From an uncultured Prevotella sp. (GTDB taxonomy: Bacteria; Bacteroidota; Bacteroidia; Bacteroidales; Bacteroidaceae), in the NCBI GenBank assembly GCA_934215545.1, contig CAKQAD010000003.1, forward strand, positions 1 through 64,000: DNA of 64,000 bases, written 5' to 3'. Shown piece by piece: positions 27,826-37,520 of the stretch. Each line of letters begins with the position of its first letter. The first letter of the stretch is position 1. The notes beneath the pieces are model-generated. The model was not told where the DNA came from. It saw only the letters and a list, made by a program, of their open reading frames with translations, and did not search any database. A program made the translations under genes and the position numbers.

Positions 27826-29508
27826 ATGAATAAAACGACCAAAATCACTAATAACTGGCACAGAATCACTCTCGTAGTGGCTCTGTGCCTTTTTGGATTT
27901 TGTCTGATGTGGGCCATGACGGCTCCTCGGACTAAGAAGAAAAAGCAAAACACCGACGAGAGAGTGTATCTGGTGCATGCCGACGAACTGCTCTATGGCG
28001 ATTATAGCGACCGTATTGGAGCACAGAAGTTGCGTGGCAAGGTGCATTTTACGCATCTTGGTTCGCAGTTGTGGTGCGACAGCGCCTATTTCTATCAAGA
28101 GGCAAATAATGTAGAGGCCTTCGGTCATGTACGCTACACTCAAGGCGACACCCTGTCGCTCACTGCCAACTATGCCGACTATATGGGTTTCGACCAGATT
28201 ATGCATGCCCGCAACAATGTGTGGCTTAAGCATCGCACCCAGACCCTCAACACCGATTCGCTCAACTACGACCGCATCTACGACTATGCCTACTTCTTCG
28301 GTGGAGGCAAACTCTATGATGGCGACGACCGTCTGGTGGCAGATTGGGGACAATACAGTCCGGCAACGCGCGACGCCGTGTTCTATTATAATGTGAAGAT
28401 GCACAGCGGCAGCAATGTGGTTACCACCGATACGCTGCACTACAACACCCGCACATCGGTGGCACACGTTACTGGTCCATCGGTGATAGTGTCGAAGGGC
28501 ACCATCATACACACCACCGATGCCTATACCAATTCACACACCGACCAGTCGCAATTGTTCGGGCGCTCCACCATCATCGACAAGTCGAAGACCATTACCG
28601 GCGACTCGCTCTATCACGACAATGCCACTGGCGACAACAACGGCTATGGCAATGTGGTTTATGTCGACAGTATCAACAAGAACGAGTTGCATGCCAACCG
28701 CCTTTTCTACAATGATAAGACGGGTTATGGATATGCCACCAAACGTGCGTTGATGATCGACTACTCGCAGAACGACACTTTGTGGATGCATTCCGACTCA
28801 ATGAAGATTTACACTTTCCATATCAACACCGACTCCGTATATCGCAAAGTGCATGCCTTCAACCATGTCAAGGCATATCGTGTTGACATGCAATCCATCT
28901 GCGACTCGCTCGTGTTCAATTCTCAAGACTCCTGCATGACGATGTATCGCGACCCGATAGCATGGAACGGCAACCGACAGATACTTGGCGAGGTGATAAA
29001 AGTGTATTTCAACGATTCCACCATTCGTCACGCCGAAGTAATCGGTCAGGCACTCAGCGTAGAACGTGCCGATAGTCTACGCCACTTCAACCAAGTGTCT
29101 GCACGGCAGTTCACTGCCTTCTTCATCGATGGCAATATGCGCCGCACCGATGCCATAGGCAATGTAAAGTCGCTCTATTATAATGCCGATGGCAACGACT
29201 CAGTGCTCACCGAGCTCAATTATCTTGAAACCGATACCCTACGCATGTTCGTATCGCCACAACGACAGCTCGAGAAGATATGGGCATCGAAATCGGTAGG
29301 TGTGATGTATCCCATCACACAGATACCGCCCGACAAATATCACCTGCCAGAGTTTGCTTGGTTCGACGACCTGCGTCCCACCGACAAGAACGATATCTTC
29401 GAATGGCGCGGCAAGAGCGCAGGCACCGAGCTCAAAGTGGTGAAGCGTCGCGAAGCCCCATTACAAACCTTTGGTAGCAGTGCCGCACCATCCGCTGTCA
29501 ACCCCTAA
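27826..29508 (+). CDS. OstA-like (LptA/LptD N-domain) envelope protein
   Basis: 560 residues. One N-terminal membrane segment (ITLVVALCLFGFCLMWAM) precedes a long region of repeated beta strands typical of the OstA jellyroll: VYLVHADELLYGD, LRGKVHFTHLGSQLWCDSAYFY and similar units recur through residue 430. In Bacteroidota such proteins are thought to help lipopolysaccharide transit across the periplasm. The lack of a C-terminal beta-barrel separates it from LptD. It follows the SurA-like gene by 46 bp. Confidence 0.85.
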   Translation: MNKTTKITNNWHRITLVVALCLFGFCLMWAMTAPRTKKKKQNTDERVYLVHADELLYGDYSDRIGAQKLRGKVHFTHLGSQLWCDSAYFYQEANNVEAFGHVRYTQGDTLSLTANYADYMGFDQIMHARNNVWLKHRTQTLNTDSLNYDRIYDYAYFFGGGKLYDGDDRLVADWGQYSPATRDAVFYYNVKMHSGSNVVTTDTLHYNTRTSVAHVTGPSVIVSKGTIIHTTDAYTNSHTDQSQLFGRSTIIDKSKTITGDSLYHDNATGDNNGYGNVVYVDSINKNELHANRLFYNDKTGYGYATKRALMIDYSQNDTLWMHSDSMKIYTFHINTDSVYRKVHAFNHVKAYRVDMQSICDSLVFNSQDSCMTMYRDPIAWNGNRQILGEVIKVYFNDSTIRHAEVIGQALSVERADSLRHFNQVSARQFTAFFIDGNMRRTDAIGNVKSLYYNADGNDSVLTELNYLETDTLRMFVSPQRQLEKIWASKSVGVMYPITQIPPDKYHLPEFAWFDDLRPTDKNDIFEWRGKSAGTELKVVKRREAPLQTFGSSAAPSAVNP

Positions 29509-29518
29509 AAGCAACGTT

Positions 29519-29794
29519 ATGGCATATTTTGGCAATCGCCGCCCACGCGGCTTCAGGCATACGTTTCGCTTTTCCAGCGAGCAGGCCGATATATTGCAGC
29601 GCCTTCGTCAAGGCGACAGTGCTGAGCAGGTGGCTGCCGACTCCCTGCGTGGCGCATCATCGGGTGCCGATGTCCACATGCGTCATGCCCATAAGAGCGT
29701 TTTCGGCTCAGTTATAGTAAGATGTGTGAGCGTCATGGCGCTTCTCTTGCTTCTCCTTGCCGTCCTTGTGCTCTTCTATTATTCCACCCCTTAG
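29519..29794 (+). CDS. Small single-pass membrane protein, unknown
   Basis: 91 residues from the ATG at 29519, 10 bp after the OstA-like gene. The first half is basic and polar (MAYFGNRRPRGFRHTFRF), and the C-terminal 25 residues form one hydrophobic segment (VMALLLLLLAVLVLFYYS). I do not recognise a family. Position between an envelope-biogenesis gene and mutL and the tight spacing suggest that it is real and co-transcribed. Confidence 0.65.
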   Translation: MAYFGNRRPRGFRHTFRFSSEQADILQRLRQGDSAEQVAADSLRGASSGADVHMRHAHKSVFGSVIVRCVSVMALLLLLLAVLVLFYYSTP

Positions 29795-29843
29795 GGCAAG
29801 AAACCCTTGTTGGGTTTAACAATGAAAAAACAATCCATAAGCG

Positions 29844-31763
29844 ATGAGTGACATAATACAACTACTTCCAGACTCAGTTGCCAATCAGATAGCCGCCGGC
29901 GAGGTGATACAGCGCCCAGCCAGCGTGATAAAGGAGCTGGTAGAAAACTCCATCGATGCCGGCGCCACTATAATTAATGTAGTGTGTGTCGACTCCGGAC
30001 GCACGTCGATACAGGTAGTCGACAACGGCAAGGGAATGTCCGAAACCGATGCCCGTCTTTCGTTTGAGCGTCATGCCACATCGAAGATACGCCAAGCAGT
30101 CGACCTTTTCAATCTGCACACCATGGGATTTCGTGGTGAGGCATTGGCGTCTATTGCTGCTGTGGCACAGGTGCAGTTGAAGACGCGCACCGCTGCCGAC
30201 GATATCGGAACAGCGGTAAGCATCGCTGGGTCGCGTTTTGCTTCGCAAGAGCCGTGCTCCTGCGCCATAGGCACCAATTTCCTCGTTGAGAATTTGTTTT
30301 ACAACGTGCCCGTGCGACGCAAATTCTTGAAGTCGAATGCCACCGAGCTCAACAATATCGTCACCGCCTTTGAGCGTATAGCCCTTGTCAATCCCGATGT
30401 GGCGTTCACCCTACACAATAATCAGACAGAACTCTACAACCTCAAAGCCTGTGGCTTGCGTCAACGCATTGTTGATGTGTTTGGTAAGAAGATAAACCAA
30501 TATCTGCTGCCTATAGACATCGACACCACCATGTGTCGCATCACCGGCTTTGTTGGCAAACCCGAAGCAGCGCGCAAGAAAGGCGTACGTCAATATTTCT
30601 TTGTTAACGGACGCTATATGAAGCACCCTTATTTCAACAAGGCAGTGATGACAGCCTACGAGCGTATGGTGCCCGAGGGCGAGCAGGTGCCCTACTTCAT
30701 ATATTTCACAGTGCGTCCTGAAGACATTGATGTGAACATACATCCCACCAAGACCGAGATAAAATTCGAGAACGAATCTGCCATTTGGCAGATACTCGCT
30801 GCAGCGGTTAAAGACGCTGTGGGTATGTTCAACGATGTCACTGCTATTGATTTCGACACAGAGGGACAGCCAGAGATACCATCGCTCACCGAGGATAGTA
30901 GTAATGTCAAGGCTCCCAAGCTACAGTATAACCCCGCCTACAATCCCTTCAATGAGCCTCAATCGCATCATCAGAATGTGCCATCGGGGTGGGAGAGTTT
31001 GTATGAAGGATTAGGTACTGGGCGTAAGCCATCTCCACAGACACTCTTTGACACCCCCGACGACCCAACAGTGGTAAAGTCGCAAGGTTTCACAATGCCG
31101 CAAGAGCCGTCAGACGCCACGCCCTCATCAGCCTTCAGCAGTGGTATAGTGTCCTCGTCGCAGTTTGCCGTCGACTCATTGGAAAGCCCCATAGCCGATA
31201 AATCGCCCGTTCACTATCAGTATAAGGGTCGCTACATTATGACTGCAGTAAAGTCAGGCCTTATGATTATCGACCAGCGTCGTGCTCACATTCGCATACT
31301 CTATGAGCGCTACATCGACCAGATAGGGCAACGCAACATGCCCAGTCAGAAACTCCTCTTCCCCGACACCGTTCACTTATCGCAGTCGGACAATGTGTTA
31401 TTGCAGAACATCATGCCAGAGTTTGCTAATGCAGGCTTTGAGCTCACAGCCCTTGGTGCCACATCATACGCCATCAATGCAGTGCCTGCGGGGCTCGATG
31501 GTCTTAACTATGTCAACCTTGTGCAAGATCTCGTGTCGTCCGCACGCGAAAAGTCGGTCTCTGCCATCGACGAGATAAATCGCTCCATGGCACTTACGCT
31601 GGCGCGCAGTGCTGCTGTCGACTATGGGCAGGTGCTCAGCAACGATGAGATGGAAAGCATCACCAACGATCTCTTTGCATGTTCCAACGCCAACTACACC
31701 CCCGATGGCTGCAAGATACTCGCCATACTGAAGCAGACAGAGATAGACCATCTGCTTGGCTGA
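29844..31763 (+). CDS. mutL: DNA mismatch repair protein MutL
   Basis: 639 residues. The GHKL ATPase domain is intact: ELVENSIDAGA, DNGKGM, HATSKI and GFRGEALASIA. An acidic Pro/Ser-rich linker (about 345-450) joins the C-terminal dimerisation domain. The usual endonuclease metal motif DQHA-x2-E appears here as DQRRAHIRILYE, with Arg for the His. A C-terminal TPDGCKI element stands where other MutL proteins have CPHGRP. MutL couples mismatch recognition by MutS to strand incision. Confidence 0.96.
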   Translation: MSDIIQLLPDSVANQIAAGEVIQRPASVIKELVENSIDAGATIINVVCVDSGRTSIQVVDNGKGMSETDARLSFERHATSKIRQAVDLFNLHTMGFRGEALASIAAVAQVQLKTRTAADDIGTAVSIAGSRFASQEPCSCAIGTNFLVENLFYNVPVRRKFLKSNATELNNIVTAFERIALVNPDVAFTLHNNQTELYNLKACGLRQRIVDVFGKKINQYLLPIDIDTTMCRITGFVGKPEAARKKGVRQYFFVNGRYMKHPYFNKAVMTAYERMVPEGEQVPYFIYFTVRPEDIDVNIHPTKTEIKFENESAIWQILAAAVKDAVGMFNDVTAIDFDTEGQPEIPSLTEDSSNVKAPKLQYNPAYNPFNEPQSHHQNVPSGWESLYEGLGTGRKPSPQTLFDTPDDPTVVKSQGFTMPQEPSDATPSSAFSSGIVSSSQFAVDSLESPIADKSPVHYQYKGRYIMTAVKSGLMIIDQRRAHIRILYERYIDQIGQRNMPSQKLLFPDTVHLSQSDNVLLQNIMPEFANAGFELTALGATSYAINAVPAGLDGLNYVNLVQDLVSSAREKSVSAIDEINRSMALTLARSAAVDYGQVLSNDEMESITNDLFACSNANYTPDGCKILAILKQTEIDHLLG

Positions 31764-31980
31764 TACATCTGCTTGGCGTCGACAGTTAAGATGTCCTTAA
31801 TCCATGTAGCCAATACACAATTGTTTGTAACATGTTTCGTAAATAGTTGTGTAATAGCTCATAAAACAACTGTGAGGTTGCATTTATTAATAGAAAACAG
31901 TAATAGTTGAGTTAAAAATGCAGAAAATACAAGAAAATACTCTTTTTTTGTTGTTTTAAGCAGATATTTTTATCTTAAAA
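31764..31980. other. Gap downstream of mutL with one stable hairpin
   Basis: A 13-bp stem allowing two G-U pairs has arms at 31814-31826 and 31841-31853 (TACACAA/TTGTGTA at its base). It has no T-run, so it is a weak terminator candidate or an RNA-stability element. No ORF or repeat is seen in the rest. Confidence 0.4.
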
Positions 31981-32012
31981 TTGTTGCAATTTGTTTTTTA
32001 TTATTAACTTTG
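31981..32012 (+). promoter_or_regulatory. Promoter of the OmpA-like gene
   Basis: TTG at 31981-31983, 21-bp spacer, TAACTTTG at 32005-32012. The upstream 60 bp are very AT-rich, as expected for a strongly expressed gene. Leader about 60 nt. Confidence 0.65.
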
Positions 32013-32078
32013 CGCCATAGTATGAGTGTTAGGCTCAGACATATTGATAAAATTTTAGATTATTAAATAATAAAGGTT

Positions 32079-33233
32079 ATGAAAAAGTTATTAATTGCTT
32101 TGGCAATGTGCGGCTTGTCAATGAGCTCTATGGCTCAGGAGACAACAGCAGATCCTGTACTGAAGTACAGCGTTGCAACTAATTCATTCTGGAGCAACTG
32201 GTTCATCCAGGTAGGCGCAGATTGGAATGCATTCTATTCTAACGAGGAGCACGGACAGGGTCTTGCTCGCAGCCCTTTCAAGAGCTTCCGTTCTAATCCA
32301 GGTTTCTCTGTAGCAGTAGGTAAGTGGTTTACACCAGGTCTTGGTCTTCGTACTAAGTTCATGGGCGTTTGGGGTCGTTCTGTAGTAGATGCCGACAAGC
32401 ACTCTAACCACACTTGGACTCTCAATGAGAATGTTCTCTTCAACCTCAGCAACATGATCTACGGTTACAATCCTACACGCGTTTGGAACTTCGTTCCTTT
32501 CGTTGGTGCTGGTATCAACCGTCAGTGCTGCTCACACAACTATTCTATGAACCTCGCTGCAGGTGTCCTCAATACATTCCGCGTAAACAAGCACGTAGGT
32601 ATCAACTTCGAGCTTGGCTGGACATACGCAGAGCCAGACTTCGATGGTGTTGAGTCTCAGGGTCGTAGAGGTGGTCAGAGCCTCTGGGAGGGCAAGGACA
32701 ACCGCTTCTATGCAGAACTTGGTCTTACATTCAACCTTGGCAAGTCTACATGGGAGAAGACTCCAGACGTAGACGCTATCAAGGCTCTCTCACAGACACA
32801 GATCGATGCCCTCAACGCACAGCTCAACGATGCTAACGCTGAGAACGCACGTCTGAAGAACCTCCTCGCTGAGAAGAAGGAAGAAGCTCCAGCTGCTATC
32901 GTTAAGAACTACAGCAACACTCCAATGTCAGTGTTCTTCAACATCAACAAGGCTACTGTTGCTTCAAGAAAGGACCTCGTAAACATCCAGAACCTTGCTG
33001 ACTTCGCTAAGGAGAACAACACAAACCTCGTTGTTACAGGTTATGCCGACAGCGCTACTGGTTCTGCTGAATACAACCAGAAGCTCTCTGAGCGTCGTGC
33101 TGAGACAGTTGCTAACGAGCTCGTTAAGATGGGTGTTAGCCGCGACCTTATCACAACAGAGGGTAAGGGTGGTGTAAAGGATCTCTCACCAGTTTCTTAC
33201 AACCGCCGTGCTACTGTGAAAATTGCTGACTAA
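32079..33233 (+). CDS. OmpA-family outer membrane protein
   Basis: 384 residues. A signal peptide ends at SMAQ (about residue 20). Residues 30-225 form an OmpA-like beta-barrel with alternating strands. A short coiled coil (TQIDALNAQLNDANAENARL) leads to the peptidoglycan-binding OmpA C-domain, recognised by FFNINKATV, GYADSATGSAEYNQKLSERRA and the final NRRATVKI. It ties the outer membrane to peptidoglycan and is probably a major surface protein. Codon choice is strongly biased, like tig. Own promoter and terminator. Confidence 0.93.
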   Translation: MKKLLIALAMCGLSMSSMAQETTADPVLKYSVATNSFWSNWFIQVGADWNAFYSNEEHGQGLARSPFKSFRSNPGFSVAVGKWFTPGLGLRTKFMGVWGRSVVDADKHSNHTWTLNENVLFNLSNMIYGYNPTRVWNFVPFVGAGINRQCCSHNYSMNLAAGVLNTFRVNKHVGINFELGWTYAEPDFDGVESQGRRGGQSLWEGKDNRFYAELGLTFNLGKSTWEKTPDVDAIKALSQTQIDALNAQLNDANAENARLKNLLAEKKEEAPAAIVKNYSNTPMSVFFNINKATVASRKDLVNIQNLADFAKENNTNLVVTGYADSATGSAEYNQKLSERRAETVANELVKMGVSRDLITTEGKGGVKDLSPVSYNRRATVKIAD

Positions 33234-33277
33234 TTGATTTAGCTTTTCATAAGTAAATAGAATTTCATAATTATATG

Positions 33278-33313
33278 GGTGCATTCTGCCGTGCGGCAGG
33301 ATGCACCTTTTTT
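33278..33313 (+). terminator. Terminator after the OmpA-like gene
   Basis: GGTGCAT-CTGCCG paired with CGGCAG-ATGCACC around a 2-nt loop, then six T residues. Confidence 0.9.
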
Positions 33314-33397
33314 AGTGTTTGTCAGGTATTTGGAGTTGTGAACTTGTTAGTTTATGCAACTGCATCGCATTCTTCTGTGAACTTACAGTGAGAATTT

Positions 33398-33507
33398 GCC
33401 CCAAATCAAATGACCGATTTGGGCTTAATAATGCAACATCGATTGCTGTTGAAGTATAATCTTTTGAACTCTTACGCTCGTAATGTGGAAAAAGATGTGT
33501 AAATTTG
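33398..33507 (+). promoter_or_regulatory. Hairpin and -7 element upstream of the envelope operon
   Basis: A stem GCCC(C)AAATC/GATTTGGGC lies at 33398-33424. The -7 element TAAATTTG is at 33500-33507, giving a leader of about 20 nt before the ATG at 33533. The hairpin is upstream of transcription start, so it might be an operator. No good -33 box. Confidence 0.45.
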
Positions 33508-33532
33508 CGCATTATACCAATAATTGTCATTT

Positions 33533-35359
33533 ATGATATACAAACAGGCAATAAAGCGCTTCTTGTCGCTCGTGTTACGCCCCATAAGCGTCAATGCACC
33601 CTTTTTTGTGTTTATTTATGTGTTGGGATGTGTCACGGCATGGGCCACTTTGCCCAATGCTCGCGGTGCACATCTTTACGACAACCTATATCTCGAACTC
33701 TTTCTCGATGTTTATTTTCTCGCAGTGGTTCTTGCCGTATTGCCGCGCAAGATACGCATCTGGGTGCGTGCGCTGATATACACAGTGCTTTATCTCACTG
33801 CCATTATCGACGTCTACTGCTTTGTGAAGTTCCAGTCGACGCTGACGCCCACCATGCTCCTCCTTGTTGGCGAGACCGACACCCGTGAGGCAAGCGAGTT
33901 TTTGCGCTCCTGCGTGTCGCCCGATGTGCTTCTGAGCAGGGTGGGGTGGGTGCTATTGGTGCTTGCTCTACATATATTGCGCACCCTGCGCCTTAGGTTT
34001 CCACACTTCGTGCCCCGCAACTGGTGCCGTCTGTTTCATTCGTTATGTGTTCGAATAGCCTACATGCTACGCCGCGTACGCCCTATTACAGCGCTGGCAG
34101 TGCTTCTGCTCCTTGTGGCATCGGTGCTTACGAGTGCTCACAACAAGGCAGCAACCTTCAAGCTGATGTCGGGTAGCACCATTGGCGATGTAGAACACAC
34201 CCTTACCGAGAAAGACCATGCCGTGCTCTATCAACCCATCTATCGTCTGGCATTCAGTCTTTATGCCAACACCCTCACGGCAAAGCAGGTAGACCGCCTT
34301 GTGGCATCTGTCGATAAGGTGCGTGTCGACTCCTGCTCGTTCCGTAGTCCTACCATAGTGCTCATCATCGGTGAGAGCTACAACCGTCACCACTCTTCGC
34401 AATATGGTTATGTAATGCCCACCACACCACGCCAGACACGCCTTGAGCGTCAGGGCCGACTGATAAAATACACCGATGTGGTGTCGCCGTGGAATCTCAC
34501 AAGCTTTGTCTTCAAGCACATCTTCTCGCTCTATACCGTGGGCGACAAAGGCGAGTGGTGCGACTATCCACTCTTCCCGGCAGTGTTCCGCAAGGCAGGC
34601 TATCACGTCACCTTCCTCACCAATCAGTTCCTGCCCAAGGCCAAAGAGGCGGTCTACGATTTCAGCGGTGGCTTTTTCCTCAACAACCCCAAGCTCTCTG
34701 CCGCACAATTCGACACCCGCAACACCCAGTTGCATGAGTTCGACGAGGCACTGCTCGCCGACTATGAGCAACTTCAGGCACAGAACACCGACAACAACCT
34801 CATCATATTCCACCTTCTTGGACAGCATGTGGCATATCGCCAACGCTCACCGAAAGACCGCAAACGCTTTCATGGCGACGACTATCGTGAGCTGAAGCCA
34901 CACCTCAATGCCCGTGAGCGCAACATCCTTGCCGACTACGACAATGCCGTGCTCTACAACGACTCAGTGGTTACGGAGATAGTGAATAAATTCTCTAACG
35001 ACGATGCCATCGTTATCTATGTGCCCGACCATGGCGAGGAGTGCTACGAAGGCGACATGCACTTTTTCTGCCGCATGCACTCCGCCCGTATCGATGCCCG
35101 TTTGGCGCATGCCGAATTCGACATCCCCATGTGGATATGGTGCTCGCGCAAATACATCAAGCGTCGTCCGGAGATATTCCGTCAGGTCATGTCAGCCCGC
35201 AACCGCCGGTTTATGACCGATGCCTTGCCGCACATGTTGCTATACCTTGGAGGCATCAGCTGTCCATACTATCGCGACACGCTCAACCTGCTGTCGCCCG
35301 ACTATAATGAGAGCCGCCCCAGAATACTAAAGAATACAGCCGACTACGACAAGCTATAA
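33533..35359 (+). CDS. Phosphoethanolamine transferase (EptA/sulfatase family)
   Basis: 608 residues from the ATG at 33533; an upstream TTG overlaps no better signal. About five N-terminal membrane segments are followed by a periplasmic alkaline-phosphatase-fold domain. Metal ligands are visible as Glu281 in LIIGESYNRHH and Asp499-His500 in YVPDHGEE; the Thr in VSPWNLTSFVFKHIFS is the likely phosphoryl-accepting residue. Such enzymes add phosphoethanolamine to lipid A or glycans, which can lower cationic-peptide binding. First gene of a ten-gene operon. Confidence 0.85.
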   Translation: MIYKQAIKRFLSLVLRPISVNAPFFVFIYVLGCVTAWATLPNARGAHLYDNLYLELFLDVYFLAVVLAVLPRKIRIWVRALIYTVLYLTAIIDVYCFVKFQSTLTPTMLLLVGETDTREASEFLRSCVSPDVLLSRVGWVLLVLALHILRTLRLRFPHFVPRNWCRLFHSLCVRIAYMLRRVRPITALAVLLLLVASVLTSAHNKAATFKLMSGSTIGDVEHTLTEKDHAVLYQPIYRLAFSLYANTLTAKQVDRLVASVDKVRVDSCSFRSPTIVLIIGESYNRHHSSQYGYVMPTTPRQTRLERQGRLIKYTDVVSPWNLTSFVFKHIFSLYTVGDKGEWCDYPLFPAVFRKAGYHVTFLTNQFLPKAKEAVYDFSGGFFLNNPKLSAAQFDTRNTQLHEFDEALLADYEQLQAQNTDNNLIIFHLLGQHVAYRQRSPKDRKRFHGDDYRELKPHLNARERNILADYDNAVLYNDSVVTEIVNKFSNDDAIVIYVPDHGEECYEGDMHFFCRMHSARIDARLAHAEFDIPMWIWCSRKYIKRRPEIFRQVMSARNRRFMTDALPHMLLYLGGISCPYYRDTLNLLSPDYNESRPRILKNTADYDKL

Positions 35360-35412
35360 GCTCCGCCGTCGGTTGCCCACCAATCATCAATCATTAACAA
35401 ACCATCTGAACA

Positions 35413-36447
35413 ATGCTCACACGCAACGAATGTTCTGCCCTTCGCGGGCTCGCCATCATAGGCATCTTCCTGCACAACTACTGCCATTGGCTCGGTTTTG
35501 CAGTGAAGGAAAACGAATATACATTCACCATGAGCAAGAGCTCGCAGCTGCTGCAGGCCCTTGCCTCGCCCGATATGAACCTGCCCATCCATCTGCTGTC
35601 GTTCTTCGGGCATTATGGAGTGCCCGTGTTTCTCTTCCTCAGTGCCTATGGCCTGGTTATGAAATATGAAAGCAACGACCGCCAGTTGTCGCCCCGCCAG
35701 ACGTCAGTAGGCACATTCGTGGGCCATCACTATCTGAAGCTCTTCAAGATGATGATCACCGGATTTGTGGTGTTCACCATGGTCGATGCCATAACCCCCG
35801 GTCCACACCACTATCATGTGCTCGACATTATCGGTCAGATGTTCATGTTCAACAACATGCTCCCCGATCCCGACCATGTGATATGGCCTGGCCCCTATTG
35901 GTTCTTCGGACTGATGATGCAGCTATATATCGTCTATCGTCTGCTGCTATGGCGTCGTAGCAGCAAGGTAGCAGTGGCGCTGGTGCTGTTGTGCTGGGTG
36001 GCACAGGCAGTGTGCAGTCCCGAAGGCGATGCCCTCAACCGTGTGCGCTATAACTTCATGGGTGGCATGCTGCCCTTCTGTGCCGGTCTGCTGTACGCCC
36101 GTCACGGACGCGACATTGGCAAGGGTTTCCTCGCCGTGCTCACGATGCTGAGTGTGGCGTTGATATTCTTCTGGAGTTGCAACTTCCAATTGTGGCTGTG
36201 GGTGCCACTCTTCGTGTGTGTAGCCGCTGTAGGAGTGGTGAAGTTCATGCCCTCCATACTCCTTAAAGGTCTGGCATGGATGGGAACAATATCAGCAGCC
36301 CTCTTCGTGCTGCATCCCATCACTCGCAAAGTGTTCATACCCATCTCGCGTCATGGCGATGTCTACACAGGTCTGCTTCTATATGTCATTAGCAGCATTG
36401 CCCTGGCATGGTTCTATCACACCTTCCCCAGTCGTAAGGTGAAGTAG
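35413..36447 (+). CDS. Acyltransferase family 3 membrane protein (first copy)
   Basis: 344 residues with about ten membrane segments. The N-terminal signature RGLAIIGIFLHNYCHW (with the conserved Arg and His) and GVPVFLFLSAYGLVMKYE fit the acyltransferase 3/OafA family, which O-acylates cell-surface sugars using cytosolic acyl-CoA. 53 bp after the phosphoethanolamine transferase gene. Substrate unknown. Confidence 0.83.
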   Translation: MLTRNECSALRGLAIIGIFLHNYCHWLGFAVKENEYTFTMSKSSQLLQALASPDMNLPIHLLSFFGHYGVPVFLFLSAYGLVMKYESNDRQLSPRQTSVGTFVGHHYLKLFKMMITGFVVFTMVDAITPGPHHYHVLDIIGQMFMFNNMLPDPDHVIWPGPYWFFGLMMQLYIVYRLLLWRRSSKVAVALVLLCWVAQAVCSPEGDALNRVRYNFMGGMLPFCAGLLYARHGRDIGKGFLAVLTMLSVALIFFWSCNFQLWLWVPLFVCVAAVGVVKFMPSILLKGLAWMGTISAALFVLHPITRKVFIPISRHGDVYTGLLLYVISSIALAWFYHTFPSRKVK

Positions 36448-36515
36448 GGCTGGGCATGCGCCAGGCTATAACAGCCAACTATAAACAACCATAGGCAACA
36501 ATTCAAAACCCAAAG

Positions 36516-37520
36516 ATGAAAATACCCGATATCGAACTTGGCAATATCTCGCGCTACCGTGCAGAGCAGATGGGAGCCGCCATGCTCTTCGTCATACTCT
36601 TTCATGTGGCCCTCGACCGTGGCGACCCCTTCTATGGGTTGCGGCGTTGCGGCAATGTGGGTGTCGACATATTTCTGTTTTTGAGTGGTGTAGGGTTGTG
36701 GTTCTCTTGGCATAAAACCCCCGATGTGCTTCGGTTCTACCGTCGTCGCCTGTTGCGCATACTGCCCACATGGCTTGTGTGTGCCACGGCATTCTATCTG
36801 CCCGACTATCTTGGAGCCCGTCGCTATTCCACCAGTCTTGTCGACCTTATCGGCGACATCACTATCAACTGGGATTTCTGGCTTCACGACGAGCTCACCT
36901 TTTGGTATGTGCCGGCAATAATGGTGCTCTACATGCTGGCACCCTGGTATATGCGCCTCATTTCCCGGCACCCCATCTACCGCTGGTTGCCCGTGCTCAT
37001 GGTGGTGTGGTGCGTCATGGTGCAATGGGTGTTGCCCCTTCATCAGGCTGTGGGTCACCTGGAGATATTCTGGAGCCGTGTGCCCATATTCTTCATAGGC
37101 ATAAATATGGGCGAACAGGTGCTCACACGCCAACGTATAGATAGCAGTGGCGTGTGGCTGTTGCTTGCCACCTTCCTGCTCACCTTCGGCACCTGCCTGT
37201 ATTTGGAGCAAGTGCGCCATGGGCAGTTTCCTCTCTTTGTGGAGCGTATGCTCTACATCCCATTCACCCTGTGCAGCGTGCTGGTGCTCAACCGCATCTT
37301 CCGCCGCACCCCCAGCTGGCTCAACACCGCCTTTCGCTTTGTCGGAGCCCTAAGCCTCGAAGCCTATCTCATACACATTCACTTTGTGCTTGTATATGTG
37401 CAGCCCCACGGACTGGGCTATTGGGGCACCTTCGCCGTAACCGTGGCAATAACCCTGCCAATGGCATGGCTTCTGCAACGCTTGCTAACATTCGTCAACA
37501 CCAAATTGTTAAAGATATGA
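36516..37520 (+). CDS. Acyltransferase family 3 membrane protein (second copy)
   Basis: 334 residues with about ten membrane segments. Family landmarks are AAMLFVILFHVALD (conserved His), GVDIFLFLSGVGLWFSW and FYRRRLLRILPTWL. It is clearly related to, but well diverged from, the preceding acyltransferase. Its TGA stop overlaps the next ATG (ATGA), so translation is coupled to the UbiA-type gene. Probably modifies the same glycan or lipid as the rest of the operon. Confidence 0.83.
   Translation: MKIPDIELGNISRYRAEQMGAAMLFVILFHVALDRGDPFYGLRRCGNVGVDIFLFLSGVGLWFSWHKTPDVLRFYRRRLLRILPTWLVCATAFYLPDYLGARRYSTSLVDLIGDITINWDFWLHDELTFWYVPAIMVLYMLAPWYMRLISRHPIYRWLPVLMVVWCVMVQWVLPLHQAVGHLEIFWSRVPIFFIGINMGEQVLTRQRIDSSGVWLLLATFLLTFGTCLYLEQVRHGQFPLFVERMLYIPFTLCSVLVLNRIFRRTPSWLNTAFRFVGALSLEAYLIHIHFVLVYVQPHGLGYWGTFAVTVAITLPMAWLLQRLLTFVNTKLLKI

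Noticed and set aside
37154-37516. Upstream extension of the UbiA-type gene
   Set aside because: The extension overlaps the second acyltransferase gene in another frame and reads as low-complexity sequence. The ATG at 37517 gives the family start and an ATGA overlap.
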